NCBI RefSeq assembly: GCF_022376445.1
Contig: NW_025955001.1
Location: 1 to 64,000 of the forward strand
Source: Fomitopsis serialis
Lineage: Eukaryota > Basidiomycota > Agaricomycetes > Polyporales > Fomitopsidaceae
Reading direction: 5' to 3'
DNA length: 64,000 bases
Shown: piece after piece, positions 9,505 through 20,807 of the stretch
How the letters are laid out: each line of letters begins with the position of its first letter
Numbering within the stretch: the stretch's first letter is position 1
Translations under genes and position numbers: made by a program
The notes under the pieces: model-generated
Told to the model about the DNA's origin: nothing
Databases searched by the model: none
The model's input: the letters and a program-made list of their open reading frames with translations, nothing else

Positions 9505-10518
9505 ATGTCCCCTCCAACACTCGCAGTCGTCGCCGCAGGCGCAATGGGCGCCGCGGTCGCGCGAAGGCTCACGACCGCAGGCTGCACGGTGCTCACCAAC
9601 CTCGAAGGGCGCTCGCAGGCCACCCGCGAACGCGCGGCCTCAGCAGGCATGCTCGACGTCCCCATGCCAGAACTCGCCGCGCGTTCGCAGTGGGTCCTCA
9701 GCATCCTCCCGCCGAGCGACGCGCTCGCGTTCGCGGCGCGCTACAAGGACGTCGCACCCGCGCAGTCGAAGTTTCGACTGGCCTTCGCGGACTGCAACGC
9801 GGTGAGCCCGGAGACGGTGAAGAAGATCGCGGCACTGTTTGATGGGAGTGGGATTGGCTTTGTCGACGCTGGGATCATCGGCGGGCCGCCGAAGGAGGGG
9901 TACGACCCTGTGTTCTATGCGTCGGCCGCCCCGGAGGATAGCGCCCTGCTTGACGAGTTTTCTGGATTATCCAGTATGGTCTGAAGGTCTCCCCGCTGAG
10001 AGGTGAGGGAGCTGGAGTGGGTGATGCGAGCGCGCTCAAGATGTCGTACGCGGTAAGAGGTCGTCACTGTTATCATATCCGCTCAACACCCATCATGCGG
10101 GCCAGGGCATCTCCAAGGGCATCATAGGCCTCACCACGACTATGATCCTCGGTGGGTAGAAGCAGTTCGTCCCTCCGTTCGTCATGCTCAGCGACGGTTA
10201 GCTGCACACGCGTCGTCGCCCGCGACCGCCCAAGCGCTGGTGCACGAGCTGCACTCATCACAGCCACAAGTCCTGCAGCGGATCACGACCAGCGTTCCCG
10301 CGATGCTCCCAAAAGCGTACCGCTGGGTCGGCGAGATGGAGGAGATCTCCTCGTTCGTCGGCGATGGCGAAGGTCAGATTCACCAAGGCCTCGCGCGACT
10401 GTACGAGCGAGTCGAGCGCTCGTTGAAAGAGGAGAAGGAGGGCGGGCCAGCGGAAGATGTCAAAGTCCTGAGGAGCTTCGTGGACGATGCGAAAGCGGTC
10501 ATTGGTGGACAGAAGTGA
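9505..10518 (+). CDS. 6-phosphogluconate/3-hydroxyisobutyrate dehydrogenase-like oxidoreductase, apparent frameshift
   Basis: Three coding segments are 9505-10052, 10106-10151 and 10202-10518. The N-terminus is a Rossmann fold with the dinucleotide loop AAGAMGAAVARRL. SILPPSDALAFA and DAGIIGGPP follow the pattern of the beta-hydroxyacid dehydrogenase superfamily, and the C-terminus is the all-helical 6PGDH C-terminal-like (DUF1932) domain. Reading from ATG 9505 stops at 9982 (TGA), while the conserved continuation QYGLKVSPLRGEGAG is in the next frame from 9972. One missing base near 9970 explains this, and with it the total would be 912 bases, 303 residues. Both later introns have clean GT-AG ends. 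An alternative 65-base intron ending at 9974 restores frame but would delete conserved residues. It is either a recent pseudogene or a sequence error. The substrate is unknown. Confidence 0.65.
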
Positions 10519-11189
10519 TGCGCGACTATTCCTACCTCTTTCATCGTCGTAGTCGTTCTGTTGATGTTGTGAGTCTACAGCGCGAGAGTTCAGCCATCAT
10601 GCGCTTTCAGTCATTATGCATGTCCTCGCCGTCCCAGAGGAAAGGATGGTTTGTGATACTATGATGGAACATTGCAGGGCTATGTCTGTGGGTTAGACAC
10701 TAGAAGATCTTGTCAGACACTGGACGTGCCATCGAATCTCGGTCGGATATCGCAGTCGATCCATTCGAGGCACAAGGGCCGTTTCGTCTCATGACCGTGA
10801 TTGTGCCCCATCTGACCATGCGATGCTGACGTTCACAGGATGACAACCGATCGACACGCGCTTTCGCCGTCTCGATTGCGTACTACACTCGGCGTACACT
10901 CGGCGAGGCCCCGTATTACCCAGCCAATGTCAAGCTTCAAAGCTTCAAGCTTTCAACTTCAAGAGCTTCAAGCTCGAGCCGTGCAGACACGTCTGCCCCG
11001 CTCGCGACTCCGTGCGGTACGATCGGTCAGTATATGGAGCTGACATCGGGCGGACACTCCCCGCTCCGTTGATGGCAATGCATAACTATGTTCATGTAGT
11101 CTTCGTAGCAGACCATAAAAGCCGACAAGCGTCTATATGTTCATGAATCATATCCCGGTTGATGATTATTAACATGCCATGGCTCGGAG
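10519..11189 (+). promoter_or_regulatory. upstream region of reductase copy 1, shared with copy 2
   Basis: Blocks around 10790-10910 and 11040-11060 recur, diverged, at 22375-22480 and 22585-22605, so the duplication that produced the second reductase included about 500 bases of promoter. A short direct repeat of AGCTTCAA-type words lies at 10929-10978. Confidence 0.5.
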
Positions 11190-11196
11190 TATATAA
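11190..11196 (+). promoter_or_regulatory. TATA box of reductase copy 1
   Basis: TATATAA in the context CTCGGAGTATATAACTC lies 74 bases before the ATG at 11270. The same 17-base context is kept at 22671-22687 ahead of copy 2 although nearby DNA has diverged. Confidence 0.65.
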
Positions 11197-11269
11197 CTCT
11201 TGCATCGCAGAATCCACAAGTTCTCCATCAAATCACAAGGTTCCATAACAAACACTTCTCCTCGACGCC

Positions 11270-12549
11270 ATGTCCGAACACCGAGCACTCTATCTTCCCG
11301 AGAAACAAGCTCCCTTCGTCGTCAGGTCTGTACCTACGTACAAGCCTGGCCCGGGAGAGCTCCTGATCAAGGTCGAGGCCGCGGGGCTGGCGCCGGCTGA
11401 CTGGGCAATCCAAGCTATGGGGATCCTCGTCGAGAAGTATCCAGCTATTATCGGCTTCGATGCTGCGGGTACCGTTGAGGAGGTCGGCGAGGGCGTCACG
11501 AAGTTCCAGAAGGGCGATAGAGTGTACGGCGCATTTTCCCTTACGCTACATGTAGACTAACAATCCCGTGGATCATTCGATCAACCCGCAGGTTACAGCA
11601 ATGCGCGTTCGGAGATGATCGGTGCGCTGGCTTCCAGCAGTACGCCCTCACGTCCGAGGACACGACTGCAAAGGTACCGGATAGTGCATCATCTACAAGG
11701 AGTGACTGACTGACCTGTTCTTAGATCCCCGACGACATCACCTTTGACCAAGCCGCCACGATCCCTCTCGCCCTGGCGACCTCCGCCGTGGCGCTATACC
11801 ATGATGGAGTGAACGTAATCGGCGGTACGTGCGGCCTGACGCCTCCTTGGGAAGAAGGTGGCCGCGGCAAGTACCAAGGGCAGCCTACGGTCGTCTTCAG
11901 CGGCGCCAGCACCGTCGGACAAATGAGTAAGACAACCCTTAGGCCGTGCGTATCACAAGCACAGCTAACCGCCGCTGCGTAGCCATCCAGCTGCTCAAGC
12001 TCTCCGGCTTCAGCCCTATAATCGCTACAGCCTCCCTCAGCAACGCCTCGTTCCTCAAGTCCCTCGGCGCCACACACGTCCTCGACCGCAGGCTCTCCCC
12101 CGCCGCGCTCCAAGCGGAGATCCGGAAGATAACCCCGGAGCCGTTCAAGACCATCTTCGACGCCGCCGGCGCGGAAGAGACGCAGAACCTCGGCTACGAC
12201 CTCCTCGCGCCGGGCGGGGTCCTTGCGTCGGTGCAGCACGACCTGGTGGCTCCGGAGAAGAAGGTGCCCGAGAAGACGAACTTCTTCATGTTCGGCGACG
12301 TGCATATCCCGCAGAACCGCAAGCTCGGCGCGAGCCTGTACTCGAAGCTGACGGAGCTGCTCGCCGAGGGCGCGCTGAAGGTATGTGCTCGGTTGTCCAG
12401 GTCGGCGACTGCGCTGACGAGGTGGTGTTTAGCCGGTGCCCGTTGAGGTCGTTCCCGGCGGCTTGGAGGGAATACCTGCAGGGGTGGAGAAGGTCGGAAA
12501 GGGCGTAAGTTGCGTAAAGCTCGTGGCTCATCCGCAAGAGAACGTATAG
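11270..12549 (+). CDS. medium-chain reductase (zinc-free enoyl/quinone reductase), copy 1
   Basis: Five exons: 11270-11523, 11592-11673, 11725-11926, 11983-12380 and 12433-12549, giving 350 residues. The N-terminal GroES-like domain has [38 protein letters not shown] and KGDRV. The Rossmann part has [20 protein letters not shown] with the glycine loop of the family. The structural and catalytic zinc Cys/His set of alcohol dehydrogenases is absent, so this is an NADPH-dependent enoyl or quinone reductase type, the group that includes ToxD/LovC-like trans-acting reductases. Exon 1 joins in phase 2 (GT|GTACGG), giving [23 protein letters not shown]; other joints break the frame. No polyketide synthase is in the window, so a secondary-metabolism role is not shown. 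Confidence 0.85.
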
Positions 12550-13109
12550 AGTGTATAGATATGTTGTACAGAACCCACGATTATGAGAAGTCCAGCTACC
12601 TGTATGAAGAATGTAAATTCACTGTGGCGTATCCCTGTGGCGTCTTGTTATAGGTGGTCGGCTATGGTCGATGTACGTCGGATGCAACGTGAGCGGCCTG
12701 ATTCAGGAGGCACCAGCGTGTTCTCTTGTCCTTTCGGACACTGACGGTGACGGTACCGGGCGCTCGACTCAACCACTAAGTGCTACGGGTCGTGGTCCGT
12801 AGAAGTCTCGCGAATGCCATTCGCACAAACATCTCCTCAGATCTGACATGCCTTTGTAGGCGACCACTTGTGGTTTCATCGCAGCAGCCACGGTTTGGGG
12901 AATTGGAATGGGGAGAATATATTCGCAAGCGCAGTCACGTTCAATGTCGTAAATGTTACAAAGCCTACTAAGCTCAAGTCATATCCAGAAAAATAGAGCC
13001 TCTGGACTAGGGTTCCTTCTATGTGTGGCGCACTTACACCGGATGCGCGCTCACAGCTGTGCTGAAGTGCGTTGTTCAGCCGTCGGACGATGCACGGTAA
13101 GACCAAAGC
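12550..13109. other. gene-free stretch after reductase copy 1
   Basis: No open frame with family signal or structural RNA was seen on either strand. It leads into the decayed gene on minus that starts near 13605. Confidence 0.4.
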
Positions 13110-13605
13110 ACTCACTTTGCGCTAACCGGCGTACACTCCTTGTCATTGTAAATGCCCTTCTGTTCGTCGCCAAATTGAAGCTTGAGCTTCCGCTGCAGAA
13201 ATCAGGTTGGCGTCAATGCGCGGAGCGGTATTGCCGGCAAAGTACACACCCCGGTCCTACTTTCGATAGGCGTGACGAGCACACCCACACCAGTGGTCCC
13301 GTCGGACAGAGTGACTCTGTACTTGCCCTGCAGAGTGACATTGCCCTATGAGCCGCGCACAGATGATGTGACAAGTATCCTACCGCGATATTGGCGGTCG
13401 GTATGGCCCCGCTACCATCGCCGCCTAGGGGCTGCTGATAGCGGTTGGCGTTTCCGGAGTTGAACTGAAGGCAGCCCTCAGTCAGTAGCGCATACAGGTA
13501 AGAAGAGAGTAAAGATCGTACCATTGGTCGAGCTGATGGTACTGCTTGTGAGACAAGAGAGAGGATGGACACGGAGGAGAAACGACGTTGCATACGTGCG
13601 CTTTA
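13110..13605 (-). pseudogene. decayed small exon-split gene, family D copy 1
   Basis: On minus, a leader-like exon (MQRRFSSVSILSLVSQAVP) is followed by two plausible introns and by exons reading FNSGNANRYQQPLGGDGSG and GKYRVTLSDGTTGVGVL. A two-base insertion in the segment that should read GVYFAGN then breaks the frame. Diverged copies of the same exons recur at 16130-16560 and 26620-27000, and short GVYxAG-like remnants near 47130 and 50260. The hydrophobic start suggests a secreted product. I do not recognise the family. Confidence 0.4.
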
Positions 13606-14131
13606 TACCTGTCTGCGGTATCGCGAGAAGGTTCGAGTCCAGAGCCCCACGACTGCGAGTCAGAGCATACCGGACTCAATACACTGCCAGGCTTCATACG
13701 GCGAGTGTTATTTGCGCTGCAGAAGCTTGAGAAGCCCGACGCCACACTTAGGAGCGGGTGCTAGTATCTGAGGTCGACGACTTCTTTTGAGGAGAGGACA
13801 CAGCTTCTGGGCGGTGGTTCCACATACCATACGAGAACTAGTACAACTTGGGCACCCTCAGTCAGAATCCCAGTGGATGGCTGACGGAGAACATAACTAT
13901 CGCCCAACAACCACGGTAACAGTGACATCTGCGATGATGGACAAGCCAACTGCCACAAGAGACGTCCTTCGTGATGTGATGCAATCATGCAACAAACCTA
14001 CTTCGGGGCCGAACATCAAACATGTGTGCCATTGGTGCAGCACCCACGACTCCAAGTTGATATGACCAAAGTACAATACAAACCAATGGAGATGTGCAAA
14101 CTACGACGAATTTGACCATACGCCCGTAGAA

Positions 14132-15512
14132 TCACAGGTTCGGCAAGGGCTTTAACAAGCGGGGCTGAATCAAAAGATCTATGGGCGGTATCCTGTGGAC
14201 AATCGCTGCCAGTTTGTCACGAGCCTCCGCCGCAGTCGGTCGCAGAGATACATCCAGTGAAAACATCTCCGCAAGGATTTCATCGATATCGGAGACGGTG
14301 GTCTGATCCATGTTTGTCATCGTGCAAGCACGGAACACAAGCACCGAGTGACGCACCCTGAAGTCCGAGAAGCTTTCGGCAAGTTGCCATATGTCGGCTT
14401 TGAAGGGGTCGTATGGTTCTCCAGAAGTCATTTCGGGCGGGGCTGGACGTTGGTAATCCTCGACCGGGGACCCGGTCAGCAAGCGGTCGTCAGAAGAGAG
14501 TTCCGTAGGGAACTCGTGGGCCATCTCAAAGTCGGTCAGAAATGCGCGTGGGCGGGAAAGGGGGACCTTCATAGTCGATAGAGACTCCGGATGCCACTGA
14601 ACGACATAATTTGATTTGCATAAGTCCTTTGCGTTTGTCAGAATATGTAGATGTTGACTGAAGTGACATCATACCCTGTGTACTATGCCAAGGCTATGGA
14701 CGAAGGCAATCGCCTATGAGCACATCTTAGTGATTTCGGCCGAAACAGGAGAATAATGACACTCACTTCGAGTGCTTGTACGATCATATCGACTATGTCC
14801 CCGACAGCGTTCTTCGGCCAACCGCCATAGCATTCATCCATACTGTGACCAATGTATGGCGATATCACGAAGATTACGTCCTCAAGCCGTGCCTCACCCC
14901 AGAGAGGGACAACATGATTCTCCGTCAATAGACAGGTTGCGCCACGCGCGAGCTTGCGTAAGATGCCTAGGTGTTTTCTGCCTTGGTCCCCGATAACTGC
15001 GACTCGAATGACCACATTGAGTCCACCCATAGTCGAGCCACCCCGAGTAAGCTCATTCTGTGAATCATTATTGAGTGCCAATTGGGCTCTTTGTGACGCG
15101 ACTTACATGACAGTAGAGTTTTTGGATGTTGCTAGACCATGCCTCGCCGCGCGTCGGAGTAACATACGCAAACCCATTGGAGCGAATTATCTGTTGTGGG
15201 CTAGCTCTTGAGCTGGCTCCGTTGTATGACCACAAAATTACGCCGGCATCATAGAGAGTAGGTCGGACAGCCTCCCATACAGGGATGCTATCTTCAAGCA
15301 GACGCCATGTTTCTAGGTCGCGGGGCAGCTTGATACTAAACTTAGTAATACGAGCTTAATAGACATTGCTTTCAACATACAGTGTCCCGAGTACTCCGAA
15401 TACGGTGTCCTTTACGACTCCGAGACAGGAAGAGTTGTAGAGTCACAGCTGCCGTGGCGAGGCCAGCAAGCGCGACTGTGGCGGAGCAAATTCTACTGCA
15501 AGATGGTATCAT
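14132..15512 (-). CDS. membrane-anchored protein-kinase-like protein, copy A
   Basis: Six exons: 15381-15512, 15107-15328, 14767-15057, 14675-14713, 14357-14626 and 14132-14302, giving 374 residues. Exon 1 encodes a short N-terminus with one hydrophobic helix (VALAGLATAAVTLQLFL) ahead of basic residues. The kinase-like fold shows NVVIRV where beta-3 VAIK lysine is expected (Arg instead of Lys) and HLGILRKLA at the alpha-C helix (Gly where the other copies have Glu). It also has VHR-DLCKSNYVV (HRDxxxxN, split by an intron between R and D), LTDFEMA (DFE in place of DFG), PPEM in place of APE, and KADIWQLA matching the DxW motif. Retention of HRD and Asn but loss of the beta-3 Lys makes activity uncertain. 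Exons 3-5 have exactly the same lengths in copies B, D and E. Confidence 0.8.
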
Positions 15513-16129
15513 GCTCCGGGTATGTAAGTGATGCGTTGGCAGTAAATAGAGTTGAGGGTGTCAGGGCTCGAGAGGTATGCCGACTCTGACAAGAGTCAAG
15601 ACCAAGCACTCGCCCCGCGACAACCGGCTGAAACGCCCAGAAGCGGTGGTTTGGATCACGTGATCGTGTTCATGAGAATCCCGAAAACGCCGCTTTCTAA
15701 GTTAATAGTAGACTACGAGAGGGGGCTCTTACTGGATTACCTTACGAGACAGCTTGGTGCAAATCGCGTGGACTCAATTGAGTAAGAGGAGGACTTAGGG
15801 CAATGATCAGCTAGCACGCTCACCGTGGGGCCCTGCAGTACTAGTGGGGAACGCGTGATGTTCAACAATTATCGGACAGCGGGTGAGCGGGAAAAACACA
15901 TTCGTGTGTGCATAACATCACAGGTAATCGTACATTCGTGCATTCAATTGGTTACAGGACGCAGTGACTCAGGCTTCACGTAATGAATACTGCACAGTAG
16001 CCTCACGGTGCCTCTGCGACAGCGGTTGTCTACTTTCACGCAGGAGCTGCGCCCAAAGGAGTGCTGAAAAGCATCGCTCAGCCGTAACATCAAGTATTGG
16101 AGTATAGATGACGACCTACCCGTTAGACA
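15513..16129. other. gene-free stretch between kinase copy A and decayed gene
   Basis: Only short frames are present and no motif is seen. It probably holds the promoter of copy A (transcribed leftward). Confidence 0.35.
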
Positions 16130-16560
16130 CCATCTCGCATTGAGCTGTATGATATGCCTTCGTCTGTTCATTAGCGAACTGCAGTACGAGCTTCGGCTAC
16201 ACATAGGAGCATCAATGTTATCGCAGCTGTTCATGACACTGATATTTTTGGAAAACACGTACTCCGGTCGCGCTCTCAATGCTGTTGACAAGCACACCGA
16301 CACTTGAGACCCCAAAGTTGTGCGCCCTGTACTTGCCCTGGTAAAAACATTCTCAGCACGTACAGGAGCCGCGGAAAGCATGCATCTTACAGCGACTGTG
16401 GCGGACAGCGGAGTTCCTCTAGTGTTACCTCCCAGAGGAGCTGTATAGTCACGATATTGGCTGTTGGCCGGCTGAAGGCAGCGATCGGTAAGTAGTGATT
16501 TACAGGAAGGAATGGTAGTGAAGAACATACCATCTCAATAGCTACTGTGAACGCTAGTTG
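16130..16560 (-). pseudogene. decayed gene, family D copy 2
   Basis: Minus-strand segments read CLQPANSQYRDYTAPLGGN and SVGVLVNSIESATGV, aligning with the exons at 13110-13605 (FNSGNANRYQQPLGG and VGVLVTPIESRTGV). Stops and frame changes occur between them. It is a relic lying between kinase copies A and B, as the first copy lies ahead of A. Confidence 0.35.
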
Positions 16561-17023
16561 CGGTGATGGAGGAGAGAGGCTGATGGGGAGAAAGTATCCT
16601 CAGCGCGCACCTTTATGTGGTCTCGCGAGGGCCTTGAGACTACAACCTGACGTGAGTCGACGTGTACATGGCAAACGCCACTGAGAGAAATCGTGCGAGA
16701 TCCGATATCAAACGAGGAGCAGAAGAAGCAGACGGAGGCGATTTGGTGACTGCTCGCGCCCACCGTACTTGGGCGGTGATTTCCACGCATCTTAACAAGG
16801 AGACCAGTACAAATCGAGCGTAGGTGAGTCACTACGCACCATCAAGAGGTTCCTAGCACGGTACCAGTGCTGCCCCGGCGCCACAGCTAGTCAAATGAAG
16901 ACGACAGCAAATTTCTTGACTGACGCTCGATACGAGCACAATGGTTCAGACCGAGACAAGTTCCTTCTAAGTCAATTTATAGCGATAATATACAAGACTT
17001 CGCATAGATGAACACATACAAAA

Positions 17024-18446
17024 TCACCGTCCGAAGGGAGCTCGTTTTAACAGTACGGGGGAAATCAGGAGAGAGACCGGGGGAATGTTATGAACCACCG
17101 CAGCTAGTTTATCACGAGCTTCCACAGCAGACAGTCTCAGAGCGACGTTCGGTTCAAGCATCTGCTCAAGGACTGCATCGATGTCAGGGATCGTCGCCTA
17201 ACAAATGTTATTCGATGCGCATAGTAGAGTATGGGGCACACGACATACCCTGAAATCCGCAAAACTCTCTGCAAGCTGCCACACATCAGCCTTGAATGGG
17301 TCGTACAACGCCCCACAAGCCATCTCTGGCGGTACGGGACGTCGGTAATCCTTGATAGGGAGACCGGATAACAGGCGTTGTTCCGAAGGGACGTCAGGGT
17401 GAAATTCGTAGGCCGTCTCGAAATCTGTGAGGAATACGCGCGGTCGGTTTAATGGCACCCGCATGGACTTCAAGGATTCCGGATGCCATTGGACGACGTA
17501 GTTTGCTTTACACAGATCCTATGTCGTTGTGAGCCGGATGAACCCATGGACGAGACGAGCCGCATACTCTATGCACTATTCCGAGGTCGTGGACGAAAAC
17601 AATCGCCTGGTACATAGGTTGAGTCTTACGCAGCAGTGACAATGTGTCATAATCTTGAACTCACCTCCAGTGCCTGTAGAATCATATCAATTATGTCCCC
17701 GACGGAGTTTTTTGCCCACTGTCCATAACACTCAGCCATGGAATGGGCTACGAATGGCGAGACGGTGAAGACAATGTCCTCGAATTGAACCTCTTGCCAA
17801 AGTGGCACAACGTGATTGTCCATGAACAGACTTCTCGTTCCACGCGCCAGCTTGCGCAAGATTTCTAGATGCCTCTTCCCTTCTTCTCCCATCGCTGCGA
17901 CACGTACGACTGCATGTAGCCCATCCCCAGTTGTTCCACCACGTGTGAGCTCGTTCTGTCTCAAAACGCTTAGCCGAATGCGTATCAATGGCTGAAGAAT
18001 CTTACGTGACAATAGAATTCTTGCAGGTTTCGCAGCCATGCCTCCCCACGCGTCGGCGTAAGGTATGCGAATCCATTAGGAAGTATGACGTGTTGTGGAT
18101 CAGCTCTTGACGAGGAACCACCAGACGACCATAGGTAGATGCCAGCATTATGGAAAGCGGGTCGTACGGCCTCCCAGACGCGCTGAGCTTCTTCGACACT
18201 GTCGATCAAGCGCCATGTGTTTAGGTCGCGAGGTAACTGGAATTCAAACGTTCAAGGCTGGGTTACTTTATCGAAGACCCCAGTAAACGCGTTTCAAAAA
18301 CGTACTGTGACGCGTACACTGCCCGTACTTTGGACGCCACGCTTCGCGCCATTCCGGAATAGGATAACTCGCACAGTCGCAGCTGCTGTGGCGAGGCCCG
18401 CCAACGCAATCGCAGGGGTCCATAGTCTGTCATACGATAGCGACAT
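17024..18446 (-). CDS. membrane-anchored protein-kinase-like protein, copy B
   Basis: Six exons: 18306-18446, 18006-18236, 17665-17955, 17568-17606, 17249-17518 and 17024-17197, giving 381 residues. The order is the same as in copy A: a membrane helix (TPAIALAGLATAAATVRVI), then LPRDLNTWRLIDS, HAVVRVAAMGEEGKRH (Arg at the beta-3 position), HLEILRKLARG, VHDLGIVHR, DLCKANYVVQWHPES, LTDFETAYEF, PPEMACG and KADVWQLAESFADF. All splice sites are GT-AG and no stop interrupts the frame, so it looks functional. It lies in the same orientation as A, D and E. Confidence 0.8.
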
Positions 18447-19029
18447 GTTCAGGTGTATGCACAAAGCGTACTAGTAGCTGTATGAAAGCCTTGGAGTTGA
18501 CGGTATGATGAGTGAGCCGACAAGTCGAACGGCGAACGTGTTGAACAGAGTGGTTTAGGGCGCCTACCACTCGTGAGAGCGTGGCCTATCATGTGATCGC
18601 GTCAGACCGCCTAAGCGCAAAGCGCAGCGGGGCCGACTCCAGAAATTTAAAGTCGGAATCTGAGTCTCTGAGAACTCACGCATCGCACGCAGCAAACACA
18701 CATTCACAAAAATTAACTTGGTCCAGATTGAGCTAATGAGAGATAAGTAACACAGTTCAGCCCCACGATGCTTCAACGGCCCCGAAGACTACCGTTGATG
18801 CCTTGACACGCGCACACGATGCACGAACGACAGTGATGCATTGCTGATGAATCGAACACCGGCCCATTTACACGTACTTACCTTGGCAGGAGAAGGAATA
18901 CCGCTGTAACGGAGAATGTCGCAGCGTGTATCCCCATCAGTATATCTCGGCCTCAGTGCAGGTACACATGCACTTATCATTTCCTGTAGAGCGGTCAGAT
19001 TGCGAGCGAACGATCAAGTGGTCAAACCA
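18447..19029. other. upstream region of kinase copy B
   Basis: No gene is seen. It ends at a duplicated, degenerate block that starts near 19030. Confidence 0.35.
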
Positions 19030-20650
19030 TGACTCAACTTGACTTCAGAGAAGCTCTCAGTAAGCCGCCACACGTTGACAGCCCGTGGACGACCGCACGC
19101 ATCCGAGTATCAAGATCGCCGCGAAGGTTTGAGTGTTGCTCGACGGAAGAGTTATCGCTGCATCAAGCTCTCTGGCTACACCACTTGGGCATGCACGGAG
19201 AAAACTTGAGGAGCGCCACATGGTCGCTCCTGGTTTCGGAGAGCGTTGATGACACACTAGCAGTGTCCGATGTTCGTGTATGAGTTTCCGGGTGATTTGT
19301 GTCGTGGCGCCGACAGACCTGCGAATACAAGTAGTCATGGTGAAGCATGAACATTTGTGGAATATCTACGTGTGATCGGCGACGAATTCTGTGCCGCTTG
19401 ATCCTAGATTCTGTGCATATTGACGGTGGTCAACCAGGACTGCATGCTTGACATAAGCCACTGAATGTGTTGTACGCACCCGATGGTCGAGAGCCCGGAC
19501 CTCGATGACAGTATCCATCGATGATACACCTCACGCCCGTTTCGGATATCGGATATTGGTGAAGTGTGCACCGCGCCCAATATCGTCACACTGATTCGTA
19601 CATGACGTACGTCGACGTCCAGTCCCGCAAAGTATACAGTAGTCAGCGCGGTCTGTTCGGGCAGAATCCACTGCGATAGGACATTTACCCGCACGCCTGG
19701 CACTCCAACCTCTCTATACAAGCAATAGACCCCATCCGCGCCGAAAATCGGTGCAAGAAATCGACATCGGTAGCCATCTGCATAGTACTTCACGTACCCG
19801 CCTGCGTCCCGATCACTGTGACAGTGTGCCGCGTGGAACATACCTCGACCACCTGGGCATACTTGGACAGAGAAGTGGAATTAGAGCCGGCGTGAGTCAG
19901 TTCGCTCTTTCTGAAGACCCTGGGAGACACGACATCTTGCATAGGATCTGCTCCATGGGGCGGTGCCACAGCAGGGAAGCCAAATGTCTTCTACGACAAC
20001 AAAGAAGACAGAAGCACATGAACAGCGCGTTTTACGAGTACAACTCCAGACCACTTTCTTCAGGTAAACTGCGTCGTGGTCCTGGATCATATACGTGCAT
20101 TAGCAAGACAAGAATCATTGCACGCACCTGCCTCACCGCACTATAGCACACGCTACTAGATCTAAGCCAAGCTCGGCGAATCGAACAGTCATTCTGAGTT
20201 CAAATTCGCCGGCCGCACTGAGCGTGACGCCACCCCAAGTCCAGCAATTTGAGGACAACAAGACTAGTAGTCCGATTGAGACCTGGGTTCTCATTTGGCG
20301 CGCAAGAAGGGGTGGAACCTCCGAGTGACACTCGTGCAACGTACCCATACCTGCGGGTATTGGCCAGCAGAAGGGCACAATGCCAACTCGCGCATGTTGA
20401 CATGTGCCACGCTCACCTCATCCTCTATCGGCTGCGTGACCATAGACTCATCGGTGAGGAGATCGGTATTTTTATGGGTAGAATTGGACGACATACGGGT
20501 TGCGAGTCACACTCGCCTGGATGACTACACGCTTCGAAGTGGGCAGCTCATCACAGTGATCGCGAGACGCGGTCACGTGGCGCACGCGCGGTGAGGCGGC
20601 GCTTATGGCTTCTGTGTTCGACTTCTGAGTCCGAATCCACCTTACCTTAC
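19030..20650. repeat. degenerate duplicated block, partner of 29010-30650
   Basis: Several collinear patches match the later block. The segment at 19560-19870 matches 29590-29850 (both read, on minus, as broken relics of one protein). The patch at 20215-20340 matches 30490-30620, sharing words such as GTCCAGCAATTTG, TTGAGACCTGGGT and GACCTCCGAGT (one base apart). Near 19043-19085 a 40-base patch resembles kinase exon 5 (SFSDF/WQLAES region). No intact gene remains. Confidence 0.5.
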
Positions 20651-20807
20651 TACCTCGAACCAACGAACCACCTCTCCTTGACGCATACAGCTGTTGACGG
20701 GAATTATCTAACTCTGACCTTTCTTGTACTCGTATAGAGGTAAGGTCTCATGTATCGCTACTGTGACAGCCACCTTCACAGTCACGTAACTTAGCAGAGG
20801 ACAACAT

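Noticed and set aside
11524..11591. Frameshift in reductase copy 1 after GDRVYG
   Set aside because: A phase-2 intron joint (GT|GTACGG to CAG|GTTACAG) restores the frame in both copies, so no lesion is needed.
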